Source: Sphagnum compactum
Taxonomy: Eukaryota; Bryophyta; Sphagnopsida; Sphagnales
DNA: 64,000 nucleotides
Direction of reading: 5' to 3'
Assembly: GCA_965153455.1 (NCBI GenBank)
Contig: OZ234494.1
Coordinates: forward strand, 8,866,001 to 8,930,000
The notes under the pieces are model-generated. The model made no database searches, was not told where the DNA came from, and worked only from the letters and a program-made list of their open reading frames with translations. Shown in pieces: positions 47,101 to 59,685 of the stretch; within the stretch, counting starts at the first letter, position 1, and each line of letters opens with the position of its first letter. The position numbers and the translations under genes were made by a program.

Positions 47101-48208
47101 GTTAGTGCAGCACACTGAAAGATACATATCCCTCTTGCTTGTATTTCAAGCAAAAGAATGAGCACTCATGTGACAAATTTGTGCACATTGCATTAATGTT
47201 ACACTTATCCCAACTTCCCACAACTTTCACAGGTTGGTCCCATGGACAATATAACCAAATGCATCTTCCCATTGGAGTGTTGATTATTTTCCAATCCTCA
47301 CCAATAAACATGAATACTTGAACAATAAAAACACGAGAATTTATTTAAATGTTATCAATCATAATCTAGACCAATTTTAAAAAAACAATCAATTTTTTCT
47401 CATAAGTTATGATCCATTTTGGAGATTGTTTTCTCTTGTGCACAATTTATAGATCTTAAAAAGCATCTTCACTTTGAAGGAATAAACACCATTTCATATT
47501 AAATTTCAGGTGAAATGTGTAGTATGTATAATAAGGGAAGGCACTACTATTAGTGCCTTTTTCCTGCATAATGGCTAAGGGCTCAGATGCATTTACACAA
47601 ACTTTTCCTGCATAATAACGACAACCCATACTCACTTATGAGAAAATTTCCTATTTCCTTACAGGAAACCTTTTACTCCAGGCTGATGAGGAAATTGTTG
47701 TCTTGTAAGACGCCTTGAAAATACACTACACACATCTGCCAAGGTCACTATGATGATGCAAAAACTTCTGATGTACACTAAATATGATTAGCAATTTGTG
47801 ACTTTTAGAAACATCTTTAAACAGAATTGTTTCATATTGAATTGGTGATTGATAACAAATTGTTGGTACTGGTGTACAGATTTAAATTGGTTTCTCGCTC
47901 TATGAAGTGCAGGAAAACTCCACGATATTCTGTTTTTAAACATGGAACTCATGTATTAACACTAAATTGTTGAACTTGCCATTGGTGCTATGATCATCGT
48001 CTATGGTTGGGCAAGTGCTTAAACCATGTTGCACAATTAGATAATATGCCTTGTTCAGACCCGGGCTAGTGGCAACATGCAACTTGGCTGGGTCTTCCCA
48101 ATGGCCATTACATGTTACACTTTTTGTTTTCACTCCAAAAGAGATTTCACACCTACTGGTCTAAATAGTGTCTGCTACATACAATCGACTTGCCCCAATA
48201 ATAATGTG
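47101..48208. other. Spacer, no gene recognised
   Basis: Two - strand open frames (47102-47311, containing QPVKVVGSWDKCN, and 47936-48133) are cysteine/tryptophan-bearing but too short and unconnected to assign. Confidence 0.4.
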
Positions 48209-48512
48209 TTTAAAGGTGATGGATGAATTATCGTTGGACTCCTGATAATGGGTTAAAAGGTGATGGATGAATTATTGTTGGACTCCTGATAATGGGTTAA
48301 AGTTGATGGATGAATTATCGTTGGACTCCTGATAATGGGTTAAAGTTTATGGATGGATGAATTATTGTTGGACTCCTGATAATGGGTTAAAAGTTGATGG
48401 ATGAATTATTGTTGGACTCGTGATAATGGGTTAAAAGTTGATGGATGAATTATCATTGGACTCCTGATAATGGGTTAAAGTTGATGGATGAAAAATTATC
48501 GTTGGATTCCTA
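48209..48512. repeat. ~45-bp tandem repeat, ~7 copies
   Basis: Unit GATGGATGAATTATTGTTGG, then ACTCCTGATAATGGGTTAAA, with small indels (43-47 bp). Copies are nearly identical, so this is a young minisatellite. Confidence 0.95.
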
Positions 48513-48613
48513 AATAACATACCCTTACACTTACCCTTATTCATAAATTGTGATTAAATTAGAACCAGGCTTCCACAAAAACTCAATATGTAACCCAAGC
48601 ACTGAATGATTGG

Positions 48614-49520
48614 TTGCAGAATTGAAATGTCAATTTTCAGATTCAAATAATAATATTCAAATTTGAAATGTCCATTTTAAGACTCAATTAACAATTTTCT
48701 GAATTGAAAGATTAATTTCGAAAATCCAAAATAATTGGAATTCAAATTTCAACTTTCAAGTCAAATAATTTCTCAAAATTGAAATTTTAAACTCCAGAAT
48801 TCAAATTTCAAATTTCAAGTCGAAATAAAAATACCTTAAATCAAAATGTCAATTTTTAGATTCAATAATTTTTTTTGAATTGAAATACTAATTTTTAGAT
48901 TCAAAAATAATAATTTAAAATTCAAATATCAATTTTTAAATCAAATAAGTTTTTTGAATTTAAATAACAATTTGCAGAATTGAACTATCAATTTTCATAT
49001 TCAAATAACAATATTCAAAATTGAAATGTCTAGTTTTACACTCAATTAATATTTTTTCAGACTTGAAGTATTAATTTTGAGAATCCAAAATAATAATTTG
49101 GAATTGAAATTTCAGGTTCAACTCAAATAATTATTTAAAATTTAAATTCATAATTTTTAGAGTCCAAATATAAAATTTCATATTCATATAAAAATATTCA
49201 AAATTAAATGTCCATTTTTTATATCAACTAATAATTTTCTGAATTGAAATACTAATTTTTGGATTCAAAAATATCAATTTAGAATTCAAATATCAATTTT
49301 TAGATCAAATTAGCCTTTTTGAACTTAAATTGAAAATATCATATTCAAATCAAAAATTTGAAATTGAAATAATGTTTTAAACAATTGAAATAATAATTTT
49401 CAGATTCAAATATCAAGTTTCAAATTCTAATATATATATTTTTTAAAATTAAAATAATATTTTTCAGTATTGAAATATCAATTTTCAGATGAATAAAAAT
49501 TCAAAGTTCAAATTTAATTT
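48614..49520. repeat. ~358-bp AT-rich satellite-like array, right part
   Basis: TTGCAGAATTGAA recurs at 48614 and 48972, and a third, more diverged unit follows, so the period is about 358 bp over ~2.5 copies. It is collinear with 33375-33660. Confidence 0.75.
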
Positions 49521-52500
49521 TGAGATTCATTATATGAACAATATACATACGTATGCATATTATATATATATAATTTTAGTACATACATTAAAATACACCC
49601 CTATGTCATTGTAGAATACCTTTAGGATGCAATTATTTTGGTGACTATTGCGACTAATGGGACATATCAACCTATTAATGGATGAAAATAAATGTAAAAT
49701 TGATCTAACCAATAGGATGAAATTTTTAATAGTTGCATCATAGTTGTGAGAATGACCAAAATAGTTGAAATATGGTCCTGTAGTTGCAAATGTTCCCAAA
49801 TATAATCACAAACGACTACGAGTCACATGTAGTCGTAAATGGAGTGGTTACATTTTGGCTGATTTTTACTAGTGTTTACAACTAGCCTTGCAATTCAATT
49901 TTTGAGTTATAGAAGACACTTGCAACTCACTATATCTATACATCGTGGGTGCTAACGAACAAGTTGCATGAATTGTAGAGTTACAACTCAAGATATATAT
50001 GGTGCAACTCAATTGCAACTCAATCAAAACAAATTCTTTTTAACTATTATGCAACTCCATTATAACTACACCCATGATGTCATATTAATGTTAGTAATTG
50101 TCATCCATAGATTAAAATTTGACGCATGACATTATGAAGATTTTTGGACATAACTATTTTTTTTGAAATATTGATCTACATCGTCCATTATGATTATTAA
50201 TGATGGTCCGAAATTGTGACACATGGCATAATTTTTTTTTGCCAAATGGCATATTAATTATATTTTGGGAAAAAAATTAATTATTTTAGTAACTAGGTAG
50301 GTTGACATAACCATAGGTAGGTAGGTCTTAAAACCTACATACCTATGTAATTACCTAGGACCTCATGACCTACCTACTACATAGGTAGGTAGAAAAGTAG
50401 GACCTACTTACTTATCTAGATAAGTAAGTAGGTAGGAAAGCACAAGACTAAGTGCATTAAATAATAGCCATGAAATTTTATTTTTTATTTTATGTTTTGC
50501 CTTTGGGTTAAGCTTTTTTAAGCTCATCCCAAAATGGCACATGTATTTTAATGTGAGAACATAAGGAACCAAGCCTTATTTATATTGTTTATAACATGGG
50601 ATCTAAAGACAAAACATATGGATTAAAAATTTTAGTTGTTCGTTAGTTGCAGTTAAGTTGTAACTACAACATTTAAGTGTTCAAGGTAGGTTAAATCCAA
50701 GGGGAGGGCTCCATTATTTTTTGTGTCGAAACAAAACTTGAACCCCTCCTATTGACACATCTAGTGCACTAAGAATCGTAAAAAATGGAATAGAATTGAA
50801 AAAGTTATAGCTCTTCAAAGTAAAGAGGGTCAAGAATTCAAAAAAACAAACCACCAAATGTTACAAACGTTAGTTCCCAGGCACCCACAAAATTCCTTGC
50901 ATGTTGTTTTGTTGCTACAAGAGTTCAAAGATGATTTGTAGAACTTTAGGTGGCATTCCTATAATATTTTAAATCATTTATAATAATAATTATTATTATT
51001 ATGAGGTTTGAAACTAGGAGGGGTCCAAAGAGGAAAAAAAGGGAAAAACAACGTGTTTTGTAAATTGGAAAGCTTATTTATCTTGTTATTTTTTCATTAT
51101 TCATTTTCCTTTGCACTCCAAATATGATGTCTAAAACTTGAAGTAGCGCTCCCATAACGTTTTAAATCACTCAAAATGAAACACATATGATGAAAATATA
51201 AATAACTGATGTAAATATGTATCATTATTAAGTTATAAATAGTTGTATTATAGTCATAACATAGTTGAACAATAGTATTTTAGTAGTGACGCACTAGTGG
51301 CCGTACTAATTGTATCAATGGGAATCATAATCGAGATTAATTGCAAATGTATCCCATAATGGGTGGTGGAAATGTGAACACATGGCATGATCACATGTAT
51401 GTACATTGTACATTAGTTGCAACATAGTTGTTGCTTTAGTGACACATTTAGAATAGTTCTAAAATAATTGTCACATGCAAGTATAATTCAACTCTTGAAA
51501 AAAATCAAACATGGTTGACTACATATGTATGTACGATATGTATAAATTATAGTATAAAAGACCCATTTTAAACTTAGTTGCAACTTTAATACAATTAATT
51601 GATTTTTGACATGACAATTTATTATTAATACATTATATTTCTAAGGGGATAGTTCATAACAATTGTATATGAGTTGCAGGGTAATGTGGTTTTGGCGAAC
51701 ATGATTTTTCATAGTGATTATACAATACAACATTATAGATTTAATAGCCGTTTAGCCTCAATTCGATTATATAATGCTTAAATTAGTAGACACTTTGTGA
51801 TTTTGTATTCTATAAATGATAAATGAGGACTGATTTTAAATAAGGTATACATATTATATATAAATTCTTTAACTAAATAATATTTTATTGTGGATTTCAC
51901 TTGATAAAAATTTAAAGATATTATTCATCCATGAAAATACAATTTCTTTGATCCAATATTTTTTTCAAATAAGATCATTGATATATAATATATAATTATA
52001 TATATATATAATATATTATATTAATAAAAATAATCTTGAATAAAATGAATATAATATAACATTTATTTATAATTTATCTTCAAATTAATTAATATTTTAT
52101 AATTACATTATCAAACTCATATTATAATATAAATTAACGTGTATGTATTTAATATACCATATTTAAATGTATTGTATTTCCTACATACACTATGTAACAT
52201 TGAATGGTTTTGAAAATAACATTATTATATGTTGATACATCATATTTTATGAACTATTCATATTAAATTTCATAATTAAAATGTACTATGTAATACAAAA
52301 AAAGTCATATATTTTAAATTTTCTTTCATTTGGACAAAGTAAGAGAAAGATAATGATGGTTAAAGAAAGAAAATGTCTTCAAAACATTGTTGTTGAAATG
52401 TATTGAAATGCAAGATTTACATGCAATTTTCTCCAATTCAAGTATTTTTTAATAATTTTAAATTTTTTTTGTAGATTTTGGAAAACCTTCCAAAATGAAG

Positions 52501-52736
52501 TTCAAATCATTTCATTTAAACACAATATGAAAAAGATATTACTAATTAAAGTTGGCTTTTGGAAAAGGTTTAGTTGCATCTCAATTTAAAACTAGGTGCA
52601 AGTAAAAGGTTGAACACATATGTTTTGCCTTTGAATCTCATCTCACAAGTTATATAAAGAACATATCTTCCCATGATTTATCACATTGAAATGCATATGT
52701 CAATTTGGGATGAGGGAAGGAATGCTTGACCTTGAA
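49521..52736. other. AT-rich spacer with repeat-family pieces
   Basis: GATTTTTACTAGTG (49861-49874) is an inverted CACTA-like terminus with subterminal TAGTCG words. A TAGG/CCTA-rich tract lies at 50290-50440, related to 31862-32090. Near 50690-50770 a reverse-strand GGGGTTCAAGTTT looks like a B box, but the A box is weak. No gene is recognised. Confidence 0.5.
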
Positions 52737-53213
52737 TGGAAATTGCAAAGTAAATGAAATAGTTCTTTGGTTATTCATTTCATTTACATTTTCCCTTTCC
52801 TACCTATTTGCCAACCTACATAAGTAAGTAGCACTACTAGAAAAACTGTTGTTCACAACCACTACATTTGTGACTAGCTGTGACTATAAACGATTGTTTT
52901 TGCAACTACGTTTTAAAAAAGGGATGGATTTTGGTTGTTTTTGCAATTATGTTGTAATTGGTATCAATGGAAATTGCAAAGTAAATGAAATAATTTTTTG
53001 GTTATTCATTTCATTTACATTTTCCCTTTCCTACCTATTTGCCAACCTACACAAGTAAGTAGCACTACTAGAAAAATTGTCGTTCGCAACCACTACATTT
53101 GCAACTAGTTGCGACTAGGAGTCACAAGTGACTATAAACGATTGTTTTTGCAACTACATTTCAAAAAGGGATGGATTTTGGTTGTTTTTGAAACTATGTT
53201 GCAATTGGTATCA
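52737..53213. repeat. 230-bp tandem duplication carrying CACTA-like termini
   Basis: Copies start at 52737 and 52967 with ATGGAAATTGCAAAGTAAAT. Each contains CACTACTAGAAAAA (52832, 53063) followed by CAACCACTACATTTG and GACTATAAACGATTG. Copy 2 has an extra ~20 bp (GACTAGGAGTCACAAGTGA region). Confidence 0.9.
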
Positions 53214-54904
53214 TGTTCATCCATCCAAATGTTGTGTCCTCTAAACGTACAATAGTTCAAATATGGCCCAATATATATGCATAGTTGCATTGGTGACCAC
53301 AACAGTTGTAACCGTGATGGCGACCATATGTCACATATGGGTTGTTGCAATATTCCATAGACGTACTTATTGTACACATACACATAAGCCATTTGGATTA
53401 CACATCAAAATACATTTAATTTTTTTTAAAATTTAAAATTGCATGTAAGATTCCGTATGCCACCCATGGAACAAAAACAAGCCCAATATGTGGAGAGTCT
53501 TGCAAAGTTTTTCATTCCACAAGATCCTTTCACAACATTCATAACATGACTTGTTGAACAAAACAAGAGTAGTCATCTTGATGAGCAGGTCTCTTGTTGA
53601 CTAGTGACTTCATCTTGATGAGTAGTCTCCTAACATAACTTGTGCTCCCATCGAAGCCTTTATGTTAGCCAAAGCCCGACAACCACTTGCAACATTACAA
53701 TTGCTAGTATTTGCATCTAGGATGACAAATGCACATGGTAGCGCAACATGTTCGTGCCAATCTTTCGGTGCACAAATTGCCTACGAACATGTGGCAATGT
53801 CCCACCAACATACCAACCATTGTAGGTTGACGATCCCTGTTTTGGTGAAAAACACCAACTGATGAAACTACTTTTGGAAGGAAGAGCTTCTCCACATGAT
53901 ACTTCGACAAAATTTGAGTTTTGCAGCCTTTGGTAGCTCATTGGCTAAATGTATTAATGTGTGTGTAATTCTCATTTGCTTGGGTTAGTGAGGTTCAAGT
54001 CCCAATTTTGTCTCAGTTGTTTGATTTAATGAAGAAGTCCAAATTTTGTATGTTAACCTAGTTCAATTGATTCTCTACAAGAGGCACGATGGAACATTAT
54101 ACGGTTGGCAAGGAAATGGCATAGGTGTTATTGACCTTGGAACACAATTTTTGAAGACTTTCAAACCTCCGTTTGAGCCAGTTCTATGGGGCAACCACAC
54201 ACTAGACTTCAATGAATTTACTCAACTAACTTTGTGCAATACCTCCCAAGTCACTAATAAATGTAATGACATGGAATACGATGATCAATCCCACCACCCC
54301 ATTATAGTGAGCCTAGCCACTAGTATTACACCTTACAATGATGAATGTTAGTGCAAACTAATATTTAGAATTAAAGTGTGAAAGTAATATGTTAATCCAA
54401 CAATTTGGAAAAATCGTTAATAGAAGCTATGATTAATCATGGGTGTAATATGGTGTGCTAGCTATACATTGAAACTTTCTAGAATCACTAACATGCCTAG
54501 CCACTAGAAAATCACTATGGACCCATGACATGAAGATTAATGCACAACCACTTTAAAATATCATTTGATGCAATCACTAGAAGATCAATATACACCCATT
54601 AGAACAATAGGTCAAGTAATGATTATAAGAAAATCACTATGTAATCGTCAAAAACATCAATATGCATTTCACTTAAGGATCACAAGGGACAATCCACTCA
54701 CTGTTGTCTTGGGTATAGTACATGCCATATATTACAACAGACTAATCCATTACGATTCCACTGGTCGTTGCCACACGACCCTGTTCACTGGCGAATTCCA
54801 CTAAATTGGACAAGATGTCATTATAATGTCAATATAATGGAATTGGTTTAATCCACTTGAAAATAAGTGGAATGCATAGTGGCTAGGACCACGATCTGTT
54901 GTAG
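53214..54904. other. Spacer with a tRNA-like element, no gene recognised
   Basis: A 101-codon + open frame (54046-54351) contains KPPFEPVLWGNHTLDF. A similar phrase PFEPLMWGK is read at about 58250-58275, so it probably belongs to a dispersed repeat. TCTGTTGTAGTG at 54893 is the mirror of CACTACAACAGA near 19161. Confidence 0.4.
53929..54012 (+). repeat. tRNA-like SINE head
   Basis: TGGTAGCTCATTGGCTAA resembles an A box, and GGTTCAAGTCCC (53992) a B box about 60 bp later. The acceptor stem does not pair well, so it is a SINE or tRNA relic and not a tRNA gene. Confidence 0.45.
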
Positions 54905-56990
54905 TGTGAGCCATAGCAACACATCCATGTGTGGTAGTCTCAATTTTTAAGAATTACATCAGGGATATGCAAGTGTGGTAAGGCTATTAGGGGTTTTTAA
55001 CAACTTTCTTCAACAAAAAGCTGGTAATGATAGTTTTAGAACTTCAGTTGTGTGATTAGGGGTGAGAAATCTCTAGAGGGTTGGGGTTAGAAGCAAACAC
55101 CAAAATTCGTAAAAAACATTGGTCTTATTATAGTATTTATTGGGTAGCGAGGATGTTTGAGATTCGTGAAGCAGTTGAAGGGGTGTCAATGAAAGGTCCA
55201 ATATGATAATCTTTAAACATTATAAGCGTAACTTAATGATCAAAATAAACAATGTGGTAAGGTGGTAATGGCAACATGAATTTCATGTTGAGTGAATCTT
55301 TTATTTATGTTATGGATAAACTCCACGAGGGGCTGCAATTACATGTTGAGCTTGGGGCTATGCCATAGTGATAATTCATAACTGTAGGGAATATAGGATG
55401 CATGGTGCAAATTAAGTAATTCGCCTTACTATTAGGAGCCAGTTGACGAATCGAACCGCGCAACCAACAATAATGTCCCACGCCGAGAATTGAAGACCAT
55501 GCAAAGATGGAGGTCTTCAATTTTGTAAAAACCTTCGTAGGCAGTTTCAGGTTCATCACCAAAAGTAGGGTCGACTTACAACAAAATCACCAAGGTGCGG
55601 GAGTTCAGAGAAATGCAATAATACCAAGCTCGAGGGGGTTCAACTTCAAGATGAGGGCGCACTTCTCACGGTTCGGGATCTTGGTCACGAGGGTGTTACG
55701 TCAACGTAAAATCTAGGGATGACTCCCGAGGCGGTTCTTCATTCACTTATGCGATTTGAGGCCCATAAGAGGTGGTCATACGCGATGCCATGAATTCAAG
55801 GAAAGGAAAAAAAAAATTTCAATCAAAACTCAACTCGACGATGAATATGTGGAAGACTTGGTACATCAAGATTCGTGGTTGTGATTTATAGGTCAAGGAA
55901 AAGGAAAGGAAGGCATAAAATAACGATCTTGAACCATGGTAAAGTAAAACCTTAATATCAATGAAAAAAAAAAAAGGTTTAAGTACGTTTGTTAGGGGGA
56001 AAATGAGAAGAGGTGAAAAGGATGTTTTTCCTTCTCCTTCCGTTGGTCACCAAACATTGGAACCTTCCATTGGCCATTAGAACCTTCCATGGGCCACTAA
56101 ATTGGGGTCTCCTTTCACCTCCTTCCTTCTCCTTCTCTTTAAAAGGCGAATTCGAATCATTTGAGGCTTTCTTTTCTAGACATAACTATCGATTTGGATC
56201 TTGAGAAAACTTATTCCTATAACTTTCCTTGAGAGGAGAGAATGATTAGTCTTAGTAGATGGTGGAAAAAGGAGGAATAGATTGGATGATTGTGGTACTT
56301 TTGAAAGAATGGAAGTGAGTAGGGATAATTTTGGGAGTTTAAAATCTTAGAGAAATTGTATAAGACCTTTCGGTCTTGTAGCACAACTTTTTATTGATTT
56401 GGGTGCAAACTTGGAATTTGGTAGGCAAATGCATTGTAGTTAGCTTTCCAATGAGCTAAAGCAAGCTAAATTTGAATAACGTATGTGATAGGAACAATAT
56501 TTTAAGTGATCAGAGGTTTGTTGCCAAGTTGAGCTTCCTACCTTTGTGAAATCCTCTCGGGTTTTGTAACATAACTTTTTATTGATTTAGGTGCAGAGCT
56601 TGGAATTTGGTAGGCAGATGCGCCTTGTAATTAACTTTCCAATGAGCTAAGGCAAGCTGGATTTGGATAACGTAGGTGATAAGAACAATATTTTAAGTGA
56701 CTAGATGTATGTTGCCAAGTTGAGCATGATGTTAAATCCTTAAAAGTTGATTTAAATGGGTGACAATTTAACATAGAATTCTAGGATGTGGGGTGCTTGG
56801 ACTTAAAAAATGCATCTATGAATTCCAAATCATAAATGATGCATAAGAGGCAACCTATTTGGTTTTAACTACAAACACAACTTAACATCTAAAGATACAT
56901 TTTGCAACTTTCCTTCACCAATAACATATGTACCTCTGAGTATAATCATCTCATAGAACCAGGAGTAGAGGGACAGAAAATCGCCTCACA
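54905..56990 (-). mobile_element. Second copy of the TGTGAG...CTCACA LTR, 2.1 kb
   Basis: Starts TGTGAGCCAT and ends TCGCCTCACA, collinear with 15969-18444. It is about 390 bp shorter because it lacks ~95 bp near the left end, has fewer ~30-bp units and has one less ~190-bp unit. The flanking pentamers TGTAG and TTACA do not match, so it is not a simple solo LTR. It may be a 3' LTR of a truncated element or a recombined copy. Strand is given as for the first copy. Confidence 0.75.
56391..56740. repeat. ~180-bp tandem repeat inside the second LTR, ~1.9 copies
   Basis: Copies start at 56391 and 56569 and match the repeat at 17641-18185. Confidence 0.8.
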
Positions 56991-57227
56991 TTACAGTGCC
57001 TCTATTTTTTCAATAGGAAAAATTCTAAAGGAATGGAAACCCTCTTTGGCAATGGTAGCATAAAATGGCTTAATATCAAAAGGTGAACTTGCAAGCTTAG
57101 ACAATATTTTAGCTTCTCTTATATGCTCTTGAAATCTCTCAAAGGCAGATTTACATGTTTGACTAACATATAGCATTTTACTATTATTGACATTGTAAAT
57201 AACATAAATTACCCCCTTATTTGAAAA
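56991..57227 (-). pseudogene. GIY-YIG endonuclease domain fragment
   Basis: A stop-bounded - strand frame reads NKGVIYVIYNVNNSKMLYVS, QTCKSAFERFQEHIREAK, then FYATIAKEGFHSFRIFPIEK and ends at TAA. The first strand (GVIY) and second strand (LYVSQT, where the family has YxGQT) are 11 residues apart. ERFQEH keeps the Arg-x3-His pair known to be catalytic in GIY-YIG nucleases such as I-TevI. The downstream catalytic Glu is not seen. In eukaryotic genomes such domains occur in Penelope-like retroelements (after the reverse transcriptase), in some DNA transposons and in repair proteins. No reverse transcriptase was recognised upstream. The frame ends exactly where the LTR at 54905-56990 begins. Confidence 0.6.
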
Positions 57228-59685
57228 TTAGATAGAGGCTAGTTGAAGAATTAAGGTGTTTTTGCCTAAGCTTTTTAAGTCTATTGAAAAACTTAATGTT
57301 GAAGACAAAAAAAAAGTATTGGCAATTACCTTTTTAATTGGGCCCCATTTTATGTTTCCATTTCAAAGGTATGGAGTTTATTTAAGTTATACCTAGCCAA
57401 AAAAGAGAATCTATCAAACCAACCAGGTCGAATACCATAATGGATACATCCAATATAAGACATTTCATCCAAGTGAAAAGCTTAACCTACCCTATCTACA
57501 GTGGGGGTGACAAACCTAATAAATTTAGTGTCTGGCAAGAGGTGTATGGTAAAAACACAAGTCTCACATTATTCATCAACACAACAACAACATCAAGGCA
57601 CAACTCTAAAACATCTCAATAACATCCACAGATAGGCCATTCATTGATGATGAAGTTGATGTTCTTTACACCCCCTTTCTAATAAGCAGAAATGCCACTA
57701 GGGTACAAACCTATGTATAAACACCCATTGTACACATAGTGTTTTGTTGACTCAACTTATGCATTTTGCAAATATCCATGTTCTGCTTTTACAATAGCTG
57801 ACAAGGTCACAAACAACCACGCATCCTAAGCATAAGCTCTCAGACATCTACATTATTTAGTTACAATTAGTGGCCAACACCATTCAAATCACACTACATA
57901 ATTCTAGCTACCCATTTTGGTTTAGATAAACTGCATTCGCTTGTGATGAGGCATTGACCACAAATGGACACTAGTCTATGTAAACTACATTGATAGACTT
58001 GGACATTGGACTAAACTATGTGTCCACAAAATAATATGTGGTAAGCATGTGTCAACTAAGGTAAGATTTCATACCTATCTTGCATCTCCCAACGCCTCTT
58101 TTAGGGTTCAATATTTTTGCCTTCATAAAAAAACTCAATCCCATGCAAACAAACTGACCTTGGTTGATTGTAACTGCTTGGAGATAAGCACTACATTTCA
58201 ATTACAACCTAGCAATGGAAGGAAGGAATCAACCCAACACCACTACAGCCCTTTTGAACCCCTAATGTGGGGTAAATAAACACTCATAGCCAATTTGTTG
58301 TGGGGGTCTGTTTGGAGGCTGGCTTGGGCACCTCTTGTTGTAAACAATGCAAATGGAGGCTCCTTCCCATGCCCAACTCCCACCTCATCATCGTTGCCAT
58401 AGTCACTTCCTTCCCAAGACCCATCTTTTGACTACCCCACCTCATTATTGGATGTGTTGAGTTTACTCTTAGAGTCAGTCGAAGTTGCAGGAGAACCCAC
58501 TTCCACCACAATTTATCATGTATTTATAATATTTTTCATATTCTTCAAAGGTTGTTTTGTGCCCCCCGCACTCATTCTCACCACATGCCCTTTGGTTGTC
58601 ATCTTGTTGGAGGACTTAGTGTGGCAGCCTTGACCCTCCTACAATGTTTACAAACATGTTCAACAACACAAAATATGTGTACAATTAACAACGTTTGGCA
58701 CGACATGTAAATAATGTTACACAATAGCTTAACCTAAAATAAAAAATACAACACCTCTACGAGCTACCACATGTGTTCCACGAACCTAATTGAGTGGGGT
58801 GGAAGTGTCCATCTAAACGGGATCTAAATTGCACAACCCTTGGACTAGACAATGTAAGAGAAGCAATTAGCCATGTTCGTTTCAAGCTACCCTAATTTCT
58901 TGTGCTCATGCCAAGCCTACCCTAATAGTCTGTTCTAACCTAATGATGCATTCCATCCTCCGCAATAATGCTTGCAACCAACCTCCTTTCCTCTGCTACT
59001 TGGTCCCACTAACATTCACATTGTTGTAACAAGTTCATTAATTAGAGTTCCAAGTAATGAAACCTTGCAACACAAACATTAACTAAAGTTCTACGGTAGA
59101 ATCAAACTTATATTTACAACAAATTGATCTTCATTGACTCCAAAAAGTGGGTCACCGAGTCACAAACATAAACATTGTGTGAGGTTGCATGAGATGTTGG
59201 TGCGAGTCGATTTCTCCCCGGCTCTCTTGCATTTAAATGACCCAGTAGACTAGCAGTGTGGCCGGAGCTCACACCGTTTGACAACGCTACAATTGATGTT
59301 GAGGGGGTAGTTTGTAACTAGGACATGTTACAACTATTACCAACTTCCTCCTAATGCTCCATGGAACTTGCACCTAGGACAATCGGCAACTTATAAGATA
59401 GTGTGATGGAAGTGGCTGAGGCTATCAACAACAAATGCAAAGTTTTAAAAAGCTCGATGGCGATGGTAGTATTATAATTTTTAGGGGCATGGTTATGTCA
59501 CAATTTAGGGTTTATTAGCAAACAAACCCAACCTTAAGGTTAATGTCACCCCTTCCCATGGTTGTGTTAAAGCCTAGTGTTATATATTGGGAAGTTAATT
59601 TATTTTGCTCACATCCCGAGCTGTGCCAGGCCCGCCATTTTAGGCCTAGTTGTGTACACCCATTGGCCAATATGGGCCATCAATG
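57228..59685. other. Spacer, no gene recognised
   Basis: Several 60-80 codon open frames occur without domain signatures. Possibly the decayed body of the element that carried the GIY-YIG domain, but no reverse transcriptase motif was found. Confidence 0.4.

Noticed and set aside
47102-48133. Two - strand frames with VVGSWDK-like and WEDP-like words, reminiscent of a starch-binding module
   Set aside because: The similarity is a handful of residues, the frames do not connect, and no enzyme domain follows.
33237-49874. One 16.6-kb CACTA element from CACTAGTAGAAAAA to TTTTTACTAGTG
   Set aside because: The inverted ends match over only about 8-14 bases, the 3-bp flanks (TTA and TTT) differ, and no transposase lies inside.
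50690-50770. Reverse-strand tRNA-like SINE
   Set aside because: A B-box-like GGTTCAAGT is present but the A box is poor and no stems form.
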